Source: Cytophagaceae bacterium (lineage in GTDB: Bacteria; Bacteroidota; Bacteroidia; Cytophagales; Spirosomataceae). Taken from it: a stretch of 39,858 bases of DNA. Made by a program: the position numbers and the translations under genes. The stretch lies in the NCBI GenBank assembly GCA_947450865.1, contig CANFWR010000008.1:1-39858 (forward strand). The letters are read 5' to 3'. Numbering within the stretch: position 1 is the stretch's first letter; each line of letters begins with the position of its first letter. This document shows, one piece after another, positions 19,161 to 27,236 of this stretch. The notes under the pieces were generated by a model. The model saw only the letters and a list, made by a program, of their open reading frames with translations. It did not search any database and was not told where the DNA came from.

Positions 19161-19185
19161 AAATTGCGTTCGCAATTTTTAAAAC
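19154..19185 (+). repeat. Hairpin module A at the dnaB 3' end (spans the stop codon)
   Basis: GTTTTAAAAATTGCG-TT-CGCAATTTTTAAAAC, perfect 15-bp arms. Confidence 0.9.
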
Positions 19186-19187
19186 TT

Positions 19188-19223
19188 AAAGCACAAAGAA
19201 CAAAGCAAAAAGAACAAAGTTTG
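19188..19223 (+). repeat. Heptad array, copy 2
   Basis: AAAGCACAAAGAACAAAGCAAAAAGAACAAAGTTTG = CACAAAG-AACAAAG-CAAAAAG-AACAAAG units. Confidence 0.9.
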
Positions 19224-19224
19224 A

Positions 19225-19239
19225 ATCCCCTTCGGGGAT
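19225..19239 (+). repeat. Hairpin module B
   Basis: ATCCCC-TTC-GGGGAT; counterpart near the inverted copy is ATCTCC-nnn-GGAGAT. Confidence 0.8.
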
Positions 19240-19244
19240 AAACA

Positions 19245-19290
19245 TTTGAAATGCAAAAAGGCCGAATTATCGCCCTTTTTGCATTTCAAA
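19245..19290. terminator. Long terminator-like palindrome (module C)
   Basis: TTTGAAATGCAAAAAGGCCGA-ATTA-TCGCCCTTTTTGCATTTCAAA, 21-nt arms with one mismatch. Confidence 0.85.
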
Positions 19291-19388
19291 ACAGTTAGAT
19301 TAGAGTTAAATTAGGCATTAAAATATTTTATTGCGCGATTTAAGAAATTATTGCGCAGCACAATTTCGGAATCGCGTAATGAAATAAT

Positions 19389-20810
19389 CTATGCTCTAAG
19401 TTTCAACCTCACAATATTCTCCACATGATGCGTCTGCGGGAACATGTCCACCGGATGAACTACATCGACTTCATACGCTACATCTAATAGCGCTAAATCG
19501 CGGGCTTGAGTTGCTGGGTTACAAGAAACATAGACTATTTTCTTTGGCTTAACCGCTAAGATTTGATTCACTACATCTACATCCATTCCCGCGCGTGGGG
19601 GATCCGTAATAATCACGTCAGGTGCTCCATGAATAGATATGAATTCTTCTGTCAACACTTTCTTCATGTCACCGGCAAAGAAGGTTGCATTCTTAATGCC
19701 ATTTAATTCGGCATTAATTCGGGCATCTTCTACGGCCATCTCGACGTATTCGAGTCCGACAACTTTGGAGGCATGTTTCGCTAAAAATAAACCGATGGTT
19801 CCGGTACCAGTGTACAAGTCATATACGACTTCATTTCCTTGCAAATCTGCGTATTCACGCACCAACTGGTATAGTTTTAGGGCTTGCTTTGCATTGGTTT
19901 GGAAGAAGGATTTAGGGCCAATTTGGAACTTCAAATCCTCCATCGTTTCGACCATAAAAGGTTTTCCGTGGTAGCAAACGACTTCTAAATCATGGAAAGT
20001 GTCGTTCCCTTTTTGGTTTACAACATAATTCAATGAAGTAATCATCGGAAATGAGGACTTCAAATATTCCATTACCTGTTTGATTTCCTCTTCCGTGGCA
20101 TAGGCAAACTGTACGGTAACCATCCATTCTCCTGTCACCGTATTTCGGATGATGAGATTACGTAAAGCTCCCTCTTTTTGGTTTTTTAGTTCATAATAGG
20201 AGATTCCATTCGCCTCAGCGAAATCACGCACTCCATTGCGAATTGCATTGGATGGATCAGGTTGCAAGAAACAATGATCGACAGGTAAAATCTTATCAAA
20301 ACGGCCTGGAACGTGGAATCCTAGGGCATTCATTGATCCTAAATCTTCTTTACCAATTTCATCCTCTGTGAGCCAACGCGCACAAGAAAAGGTAAATTCT
20401 AATTTATTGCGGTAGTAATAAGTCTCCTCAGAACCTAGAATGGGTTGAAATTCGGGCAATTTCACTTTAGCGATGCGGGTCAAATTGTCTTTGACTTGTT
20501 GCGCTTTAAAGGCTGTTTGAGCTTCGTAAGAAACATGTTGCCACTTACATCCGCCACATATGCCAAAATGGCTACAAGCTACGTCTGTACGGTGTTTGGA
20601 AAGAGGCTGAATGTTGATGGCTTGGGCTTGTTTGAAGCTTTTTTTGGACTTCAAAATACGTAAATCAGCAATATCGCCAGGAGCGACAGCGCCTTGAACA
20701 AAAATCACTTCATCGTTTACTTTGGCAATACACTTTGCCTCTGCGGCAAAATCCAAAATCGCAATTTGCTCCAACACCACAGGGGCTTTCTTTTCTTTTT
20801 TCTTACTCAT
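19389..20810 (-). CDS. rlmD: 23S rRNA (uracil(1939)-C(5))-methyltransferase RlmD / RumA-like
   Basis: CSHFGICGGCKWQHVSYEAQ, VYDLYTGTGTIGLFLA, DPPRAGMD, VYVSCNPATQARDL. ATG at 20810 is preferred over 20828. Confidence 0.93.
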   Translation of the reverse strand: MSKKKEKKAPVVLEQIAILDFAAEAKCIAKVNDEVIFVQGAVAPGDIADLRILKSKKSFKQAQAINIQPLSKHRTDVACSHFGICGGCKWQHVSYEAQTAFKAQQVKDNLTRIAKVKLPEFQPILGSEETYYYRNKLEFTFSCARWLTEDEIGKEDLGSMNALGFHVPGRFDKILPVDHCFLQPDPSNAIRNGVRDFAEANGISYYELKNQKEGALRNLIIRNTVTGEWMVTVQFAYATEEEIKQVMEYLKSSFPMITSLNYVVNQKGNDTFHDLEVVCYHGKPFMVETMEDLKFQIGPKSFFQTNAKQALKLYQLVREYADLQGNEVVYDLYTGTGTIGLFLAKHASKVVGLEYVEMAVEDARINAELNGIKNATFFAGDMKKVLTEEFISIHGAPDVIITDPPRAGMDVDVVNQILAVKPKKIVYVSCNPATQARDLALLDVAYEVDVVHPVDMFPQTHHVENIVRLKLRA

Positions 20811-20827
20811 GCTGCTAAAAATGTGCA

Positions 20828-20835
20828 CAAAAATA
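20828..20835 (-). promoter_or_regulatory. Candidate -7 box for rlmD
   Basis: Minus-strand TATTTTTG with a TTG (20855-20857) spaced 19 nt upstream, as in Bacteroidota promoters. Confidence 0.5.
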
Positions 20836-20901
20836 CGGCTTTATATGGGCAAGCCAACCAATTCAAGATAAAACCTTAACTTCGCAAGGAAATTAATTCA
20901 C

Positions 20902-21708
20902 ATGGAGAATCAAGTAGTTATCATCACGGGAGCTAGTTCTGGAATCGGAAAAGCCTTAGCCTATGAATACGGCAGAAAAGGAGCTCAGATCGTCATCACA
21001 GGTAGAAATGAGCAAAATCTACATGCGGCAGAAGCAGAATTACAAGAAGCAGGCATAGCTGCCAAAGGTATCGTCTGCGACTCAGCCTCTGAGGAGCAAA
21101 CCCGCGCAATGGTAGAACAGGTGATGCAATTATATGGCAGAATTGATCTATTAATCAATAACGCAGGTATTTCAATGCGATCGATGTTTGAGACCGTTGA
21201 CCTGAAAGTGCTCAAGCAAGTAATGGACATAAATTTCTGGGGGACGGTCTACGCCACCCATGCCGCATTACCGCATATAAAAGCCGTAAAAGGCGGAATA
21301 ATTGGTATTTCTTCCATTGCAGGCTACCGAGGTCTTCCGGTTAGAACAGGTTATTCAGCTTCCAAATTCGCGATGAATGGATTCTTAGAAGCTTTGAGAA
21401 CGGAGTTATTAGAAACGGGTGTACATGTATTAATCGCTTGCCCTGGATTCACTGCCTCTAATATCAGAGCAGCCTCCTTAAATAGTGAAGGAAATGTGAC
21501 AGGGGACTCGATGCGCGATGAAGGAAAAATGATGTCCGCTGAAGAAGTGGCTAAACGTATTTATGAAGCTTACGATTCTAAAAAGAAAACATTAGTCCTC
21601 ACTTTCCAAGGGAAATTAACCGTATTCCTGAATAAATGGATGAATGGATTTTTAGACAAAATGGTCTATAATACCCTGAAAAAGGAAAAGGATAGCCCCT
21701 TAAAATAA
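20902..21708 (+). CDS. SDR-family oxidoreductase (canonical)
   Basis: TGASSGIG, NNAG, SSIAGYRGLPVRTGYSASK. Confidence 0.93.
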   Translation: MENQVVIITGASSGIGKALAYEYGRKGAQIVITGRNEQNLHAAEAELQEAGIAAKGIVCDSASEEQTRAMVEQVMQLYGRIDLLINNAGISMRSMFETVDLKVLKQVMDINFWGTVYATHAALPHIKAVKGGIIGISSIAGYRGLPVRTGYSASKFAMNGFLEALRTELLETGVHVLIACPGFTASNIRAASLNSEGNVTGDSMRDEGKMMSAEEVAKRIYEAYDSKKKTLVLTFQGKLTVFLNKWMNGFLDKMVYNTLKKEKDSPLK

Positions 21709-21710
21709 AG

Positions 21711-21737
21711 CTCCCTTCCGCTAAAAGCAAAAGGGAG
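21711..21737. terminator. Candidate terminator hairpin between convergent genes
   Basis: CTCCCTT...AAGGGAG; T-rich flank only on the minus-strand read. Confidence 0.5.
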
Positions 21738-21768
21738 TCCAAACCCAATTAAATACCACTCTAAACTT

Positions 21769-22155
21769 TTATATCGTTGCGTATTTCTGCTGAACCTTTT
21801 TTAGCAGTTCATTCAATTCCGCTTTTTTAAACTCAAAATAGGGAAGAGCTAAATCGAATTCATCGATCAATAGTTGAAAATACTTCCGCTCAAAAACCAA
21901 AAATTGCGAGTAGCTCGAAGTCATTGCTGAATACACATGATTTTTCTCTTCGATCGCTTCCTCTATCCCAATAAATACGCCTTTACGATCAATCGATACA
22001 AAGCCCACAGGACTTTCTAACACTAAACTTCCTTCTTGCAGGTAAAACACAAATTCTGCTTTTTGGCCTTGACGAAATAAATATTCATCTGGCAGATAGC
22101 GGAGTTCGATTCCACTGGCTAACACTTTCCGTTCCGTATCTGAAAAATTGTTCAT
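21769..22155 (-). CDS. Stand-alone cyclic-nucleotide-binding-like domain protein (Crp/Fnr superfamily, no HTH)
   Basis: YLPDEYLFRQGQKAEFVFYLQEGSLVLES...FIGIEEAI matches the CNB beta-roll; the ORF ends before any DNA-binding domain. Confidence 0.75.
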   Translation of the reverse strand: MNNFSDTERKVLASGIELRYLPDEYLFRQGQKAEFVFYLQEGSLVLESPVGFVSIDRKGVFIGIEEAIEEKNHVYSAMTSSYSQFLVFERKYFQLLIDEFDLALPYFEFKKAELNELLKKVQQKYATI

Positions 22156-22202
22156 TGGCTTAAATAATAAGGCGAAAATACAAGGATATAAAATCCCAAT
22201 AC

Positions 22203-22216
22203 CTGACGTTGATCAG
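22203..22216. promoter_or_regulatory. Candidate CRP/FNR-family operator
   Basis: CTGACGTTGATCAG = TGA-N6-TCA dyad core, 70 bp upstream of ccoI in a divergent intergenic region. Confidence 0.45.
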
Positions 22217-22285
22217 TTTTCAAATTGCTATTTATCACGATTAGCAAAGCGGAATCTCCGGAAATTTGAACATTAGATTTTAACC

Positions 22286-24694
22286 ATGTACACGGAGGTT
22301 CTTGAAGAGGTTATTTGTTATCATTGTGGAGATGAATGTTCAGAAACGCCCATCATTCATCAGGAAAAGACTTTTTGTTGCCATGGATGCGAACAAGTTT
22401 ATGAGTTACTGAATGATAATCAGCTAGAAGAATATTATAACTGTGATCTTAATCCGGGCATTTCTCCTACAGACAAGAATTTTGATTTTCTAAACAACAA
22501 AGCATTCAGGGATCGCTTAATCACCTTTTCGAACGCAGAGTTTTCCAAAGTCAGCTTCCATCTTCCAGCGATTCACTGCCGCTCTTGTCTGTATCTACTG
22601 GAGAATCTGCAAAAGTTGAATCCAGAGATTATTAAGACCAGTTTGAATTTTGGGAAGAAGGACCTAACGGTTTGGTTTAAAGAAGATCAACTTAGTTTAG
22701 GCGCACTTGCTACTTTGATAGCTAGCTTAGGTTATGAACCGCATATTTCGAATGCGGCCGAAATACCCCAAAATAATGATCAAAAAAAGCTATTTCTTAA
22801 GCTCGGAATCGCCGGTTTTTGCGCCGGTAATGCCATGCTTTTCAGCTTTCCGGAGTATTTAGGTATTGAAGATGGATCCTTACAGCAGTTGTTTAGCTAT
22901 TTGAATCTTGCTTTAGGAACTGTAGCAGTATTCTATTCCGGTTCAGACTATTTCAGCAATGTCTACGCGCACCTCAAATTGCGCAAAATGACCATCGAAT
23001 TACCCATTTTATTGGGCATTTTGGTAGGATATGGTCGTAGTGTATTTGAAATTTTATCACATACGGGGGCGGGCTACATCGATTCAGTTTCAGGCCTCAT
23101 ATTCTTCTTATTAATAGGGAAGTGGTTCCAGCAGAAATCCTTTGATTTCCTCTCATTTGAACGCAATTACAAGGCCTATTTCCCTTTAGTGGTCACAAAA
23201 ATCGCCAATGGCCAAGAAGAAACCGCTCCCTTAGAGGATATTCAAGTGGGGGATCGCTTATTGATTCGAAACCAGGAAATCATTCCAGCCGATGCCTATT
23301 TATTAAAGGGCCAAAGTCAAATGGATTACAGCTTTGTCACCGGCGAGAGTGAATTAATTCCTATTCAGGCGGGTCAATCCATTTATGCAGGAGGAAAACA
23401 CCTAGGGGAAGCCATCGAAATTCAAATCAGCAAAGAGCTAAATCAAAGTCATTTAACTCAACTTTGGGAACAACAAGCCTTTAAAGATCCGAATCGCAAA
23501 ACGGAAAACTGGGAAAATTTTGCGAATAAAGTGGGCATGTATTTCACGGTGGTGCTTCTAAGCCTAGCAACGATGGCGGGTATCTATTGGTACAATGTAG
23601 ATCAAAGCCGTTGGTCTAATGCAGTAGTCAGTATTCTGGTGATTGCCTGTCCTTGTGCCTTGGCCGTTTCATATCCTTTTGCCTTAGGCCACGGAATCAG
23701 GTGGCTCGCCAAGTTTAACTTTTTTATCAAAGACATTCAGACATTCGAGCGAATGGCACAGGTCGACACCTTGGTTTTTGATAAAACAGGAACGCTAACA
23801 TTACAAAGTCAACAAGAACCTAGCGTTCATTTCAACCGTGATTTGAACGATACAGAATGGAATGCCATTTACTCTTTGGTATTTCAATCAACCCATCCAC
23901 TTTCGAAGCAGGTAAAAAAATTCCTACAACATCGTAGTATTTTACCCTTAACCGAATTTAAAGAACTCAGTGGAAAAGGGCTTCAAGCGACATTTGATGA
24001 CTTATTTGTCCATATTGGAAGCGCTAAATACACATTGAATAAACTCAATTCACCGGAAGGATTTATAAGCTCGGAAACACGCTTATTCGTTTCAATCAAC
24101 CAAGAGCCCATCGGATTCATCGAATTTCCGTGGGAAAACAGACCAGGCGTAGAAGGGATGTTGCATAGCTTAAGACATCAATATGAAGTCCATTTGATTT
24201 CAGGTGATAAAAAAGAACACGCGGCACACGTATTGGATTGGTTTGAAAATCAAGATCATGTAAAATTCGAATGTAGTCCTTTGGAGAAGATGGAATATAT
24301 CCAAGCACTTCAAAAACAAGGCAAAATCGTAGCGATGATAGGGGATGGATTGAACGATGCGGGAGCCTTAAAACAGGCAGCAGTAGGTATCGCCGTTTCA
24401 GACGATCATCTGCATTTTACTCCCTCATCTGATGCCATTTTAAAGGGATCCGAATTGCCTCGATTAGGGGAGTATTTTCGCTACTCTAAATTTGGCCTAC
24501 AACTCATCAAAGCTAGCTTTTTACTCTCCTTAGTCTATAATGGTTTTGGGTTAAGTTATGCGATCCAAGGCAACTTATACCCCTTGGTAGCAGCCATTTT
24601 AATGCCGATCAATTCCATTAGTATGTTAGTGATTGCGACCTGGGGGATGAATTGGAAAGGACGGCAATTATACCGTTCTAAAATCAGATTTTAA
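22286..24694 (+). CDS. ccoI: Cu-transporting P-type ATPase for cbb3 assembly (CcoI/FixI)
   Basis: N-terminal CYHCGDEC...CCHGCEQVYELL, HMA CRSC, ACPCALAVSYP, DKTGTLT, GDGLNDAGAL. Confidence 0.93.
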   Translation: MYTEVLEEVICYHCGDECSETPIIHQEKTFCCHGCEQVYELLNDNQLEEYYNCDLNPGISPTDKNFDFLNNKAFRDRLITFSNAEFSKVSFHLPAIHCRSCLYLLENLQKLNPEIIKTSLNFGKKDLTVWFKEDQLSLGALATLIASLGYEPHISNAAEIPQNNDQKKLFLKLGIAGFCAGNAMLFSFPEYLGIEDGSLQQLFSYLNLALGTVAVFYSGSDYFSNVYAHLKLRKMTIELPILLGILVGYGRSVFEILSHTGAGYIDSVSGLIFFLLIGKWFQQKSFDFLSFERNYKAYFPLVVTKIANGQEETAPLEDIQVGDRLLIRNQEIIPADAYLLKGQSQMDYSFVTGESELIPIQAGQSIYAGGKHLGEAIEIQISKELNQSHLTQLWEQQAFKDPNRKTENWENFANKVGMYFTVVLLSLATMAGIYWYNVDQSRWSNAVVSILVIACPCALAVSYPFALGHGIRWLAKFNFFIKDIQTFERMAQVDTLVFDKTGTLTLQSQQEPSVHFNRDLNDTEWNAIYSLVFQSTHPLSKQVKKFLQHRSILPLTEFKELSGKGLQATFDDLFVHIGSAKYTLNKLNSPEGFISSETRLFVSINQEPIGFIEFPWENRPGVEGMLHSLRHQYEVHLISGDKKEHAAHVLDWFENQDHVKFECSPLEKMEYIQALQKQGKIVAMIGDGLNDAGALKQAAVGIAVSDDHLHFTPSSDAILKGSELPRLGEYFRYSKFGLQLIKASFLLSLVYNGFGLSYAIQGNLYPLVAAILMPINSISMLVIATWGMNWKGRQLYRSKIRF

Positions 24695-24760
24695 TCTGAT
24701 TAAAGTCAGGTTTTGCGAGGGGCTTTGTCCCGAAATTGCAACAAATAAAATGCGAAGACA

Positions 24761-24916
24761 ATGGAAATAATGTACCTAATGATCGGATTAAGCCTCTTTA
24801 TGGCGATCGGATTTGTTATTGCCTTTGTTTGGTCCATTAAAACGGGACAACAAGAGGATTTAATCACTCCGGCGATGCGCATTTTACAAGATGACCAAAA
24901 AACAAACAAGCTATGA
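24761..24916 (+). CDS. ccoS: cbb3-type oxidase assembly protein CcoS (absent from the ORF track)
   Basis: MEIMYLMIGLSLFMAIGFVIAFVWSIKTGQQEDLITPAMRILQDDQKTNKL*, 51 aa; CcoS-like TM and GQ..DL.TPA.R.L motif; ATGA overlap with ccoNO. Confidence 0.92.
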   Translation: MEIMYLMIGLSLFMAIGFVIAFVWSIKTGQQEDLITPAMRILQDDQKTNKL

Positions 24917-27039
24917 GTACAAAAACTACCTCATTTGAGCAATTTTATTACGACAATAAAATCGTTCGAAATTTCTCCATTGCCACGATTATTTGGGGTA
25001 TTGTGGGGATGCTAGTAGGTGTGATAATCGCCACGCAACTTTTCGCGCCTTCTTTGAACATTACCCAATACGGAACTTTTGGCCGTATCAGACCACTACA
25101 TACTAATGCAGTGATTTTTGCCTTTGTGGGTAACGCCATTTTTGCGGGGGTATACTACTCATTGCAACGCCTTTTGAAAGCGCGTATGTTCAGTGATTTC
25201 TTATCTAATTTCCATTTCTGGGGTTGGCAATTAATCATTGTAGCGGCAGCGATCACCTTACCCTTAGGGATCACAACTTCTCATGAATATGCAGAATTAG
25301 AGTGGCCTATCGATATTGCGATAACCTTAGTTTGGGTGGCATTTGGCATTAATATGTTTGGTACCATCTTTAAAAGAAGAGAGCGTCACTTGTATGTGGC
25401 GATTTGGTTCTACATCGCGACGTTTATTACGGTGGCTGTATTGCACTTGACGAACTCAATGCAATTACCTATTTCGATATTTAAATCCTATTATGTGTAT
25501 GCAGGCGTCCAAGATGCACTTATACAATGGTGGTATGGCCATAATGCGGTGGCGTTTTTCTTAACGACTCCTTTCTTAGGGTTGATGTATTATTTCTTGC
25601 CAAAAATGGCGAATCGTCCGGTCTACTCATACCGTCTTTCGATACTGCACTTTTGGGCCTTGATCTTTATTTACATCTGGGCTGGACCTCACCACTTGTT
25701 GTATTCGTCATTACCTGATTGGGCTCAGTCTTTAGGGGTTGTTTTCTCGATTATGTTAATTGCTCCGTCTTGGGGTGGTATGATCAATGGTCTTTTAACC
25801 TTACGCGGTGCTTGGGATCAAGTTAGAGAGAATACCATTTTGAAATTTATGGTAGTGGGGATTACCTGCTACGGTATGGCCACTTTTGAAGGCCCCATGT
25901 TATCGTTGAAGAATATTAATGCGATTGCCCACTTTACAGACTGGATCGTAGCACACGTACACGTAGGAGCTTTAGGCTGGAATGGTTTCTTGACTTTCGC
26001 GATGTTGTATTGGTTAGTTCCACGCATCTTCCAAACAAATCTTTATTCTGAGAAATTAGTTAAAACCCACTTCTGGATTGGAACAATTGGAATCGCTTTC
26101 TACGCCATCCCCATGTACATCTCTGGTTTCACCCAAGGGATGATGTGGAAACAATTCACGGCAGAAGGCACTTTGCAATATGGCAACTTCCTAGATACAA
26201 CTTTGCAATTATTGCCGATGCACATGATGCGCGCATTAGGCGGAACCTTGTACTTAACAGGGGCAATTTTAATGGCCTTTAACTTGTTCAAAACCATGGC
26301 TCAAGGTACTTTGTTAGCGAATGAGAAAGCGGAAGCAGCCCCATTAGCCATCATCGAGGAGCAACACGAAAGTGATGGACACTGGCACCGTTGGATTGAA
26401 AAACGCCCTATCCAGTTATTAGTGGCTTCTTTAGTGATGATTTTAGTGGGTTCTTTGGTGGAATTAGTTCCTACGTTTATGGTCAAATCAAACGTTCCTA
26501 CGATTGAATCCGTAAAACCATATAGCTCTTTAGAATTAGAAGGACGTGATATTTATATCCGCGAAGGTTGTGTGAGTTGTCACTCGCAATTAGTTCGTCC
26601 TTTTAGAAGTGAGACAGAACGCTATGGAGAATTCTCTAAATCAGGAGAGTTCGTTTACGATCATCCATTCCTATGGGGATCCAAACGTACAGGACCCGAT
26701 TTGCATAGAGAAGGAGGGAAATACCCTGATTCTTGGCACTATCACCACATGAGAGAACCAAGTAGCATGTCACCTGGTTCGATTATGCCAAATTATGCGT
26801 GGCTTTTAGAGCAAACGTTGAACACATCTCAAACGCAGGATAAGTTAGCCGCGATGAAAAAATTAGGTGTGCCTTATTCTACAGATGAGATTGCTAATGC
26901 GGTGAAAGACTTACATACACAGGCCAAAGTGATCCAAGCTAATTTAGCTGCAGAGAAAATTAAGGTAAGCCAAGACAAAGAAATTATTGCTTTGATTGCC
27001 TACTTACAACGTTTAGGTACGGACATTTCTAAAAAATAA
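24913..27039 (+). CDS. ccoNO: Fused cbb3-type cytochrome c oxidase subunits I and II (CcoNO)
   Basis: CcoN core (WWYGHNAVAFFLTTPFLGLMYYFLPK, HVHVGALGWNGF) followed by CcoO (GRDIYIREGCVSCHSQLVRPFRSE...GPDLHREGGKYPDSWHYHH). Confidence 0.96.
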   Translation: MSTKTTSFEQFYYDNKIVRNFSIATIIWGIVGMLVGVIIATQLFAPSLNITQYGTFGRIRPLHTNAVIFAFVGNAIFAGVYYSLQRLLKARMFSDFLSNFHFWGWQLIIVAAAITLPLGITTSHEYAELEWPIDIAITLVWVAFGINMFGTIFKRRERHLYVAIWFYIATFITVAVLHLTNSMQLPISIFKSYYVYAGVQDALIQWWYGHNAVAFFLTTPFLGLMYYFLPKMANRPVYSYRLSILHFWALIFIYIWAGPHHLLYSSLPDWAQSLGVVFSIMLIAPSWGGMINGLLTLRGAWDQVRENTILKFMVVGITCYGMATFEGPMLSLKNINAIAHFTDWIVAHVHVGALGWNGFLTFAMLYWLVPRIFQTNLYSEKLVKTHFWIGTIGIAFYAIPMYISGFTQGMMWKQFTAEGTLQYGNFLDTTLQLLPMHMMRALGGTLYLTGAILMAFNLFKTMAQGTLLANEKAEAAPLAIIEEQHESDGHWHRWIEKRPIQLLVASLVMILVGSLVELVPTFMVKSNVPTIESVKPYSSLELEGRDIYIREGCVSCHSQLVRPFRSETERYGEFSKSGEFVYDHPFLWGSKRTGPDLHREGGKYPDSWHYHHMREPSSMSPGSIMPNYAWLLEQTLNTSQTQDKLAAMKKLGVPYSTDEIANAVKDLHTQAKVIQANLAAEKIKVSQDKEIIALIAYLQRLGTDISKK

Positions 27040-27043
27040 GCGC

Positions 27044-27232
27044 ATGTTTAAGCAATTTATATCGAACATTCCAGGAGCAGATAATTATCTGATTTTCTCG
27101 CTGCTAACCTTTTTGACATTCTTCGTTCTAGTAGGCGTCTACTTGATTTGGATGGACAAAAAGCACCTCGTTGAAATGGAGCAAATGCCCTTCAATGAGG
27201 GAAATAACCTAAATGAGAACTCAAAACCTTAA
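27044..27232 (+). CDS. ccoQ: CcoQ-like small subunit
   Basis: 62-aa single-TM ORF directly between ccoNO and ccoP. Confidence 0.75.
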   Translation: MFKQFISNIPGADNYLIFSLLTFLTFFVLVGVYLIWMDKKHLVEMEQMPFNEGNNLNENSKP

Positions 27233-27236
27233 TATT

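Noticed and set aside
15948-19223. CRISPR-like interpretation of the repeated A-rich arrays
   Set aside because: Units are 7 nt, contiguous with no spacers, and no cas genes are present.
22209-22223. TTGATCAGTTTTCAA as a classical FNR box
   Set aside because: TTGA-N7-TCAA spacing is one base longer than TTGAT-N4-ATCAA; the overlapping CTGA-N6-TCAG dyad fits better.
24117-24308. Minus-strand 63-aa ORF inside ccoI, with similar ORFs at 24706-24909, 24948-25139, 26100-26297 and 26301-26486
   Set aside because: Antisense shadows of cbb3 locus genes, without family signatures.
24913-27039. CcoN-CcoO fusion as a novel enzyme
   Set aside because: Fused CcoNO is a known arrangement in Bacteroidota.
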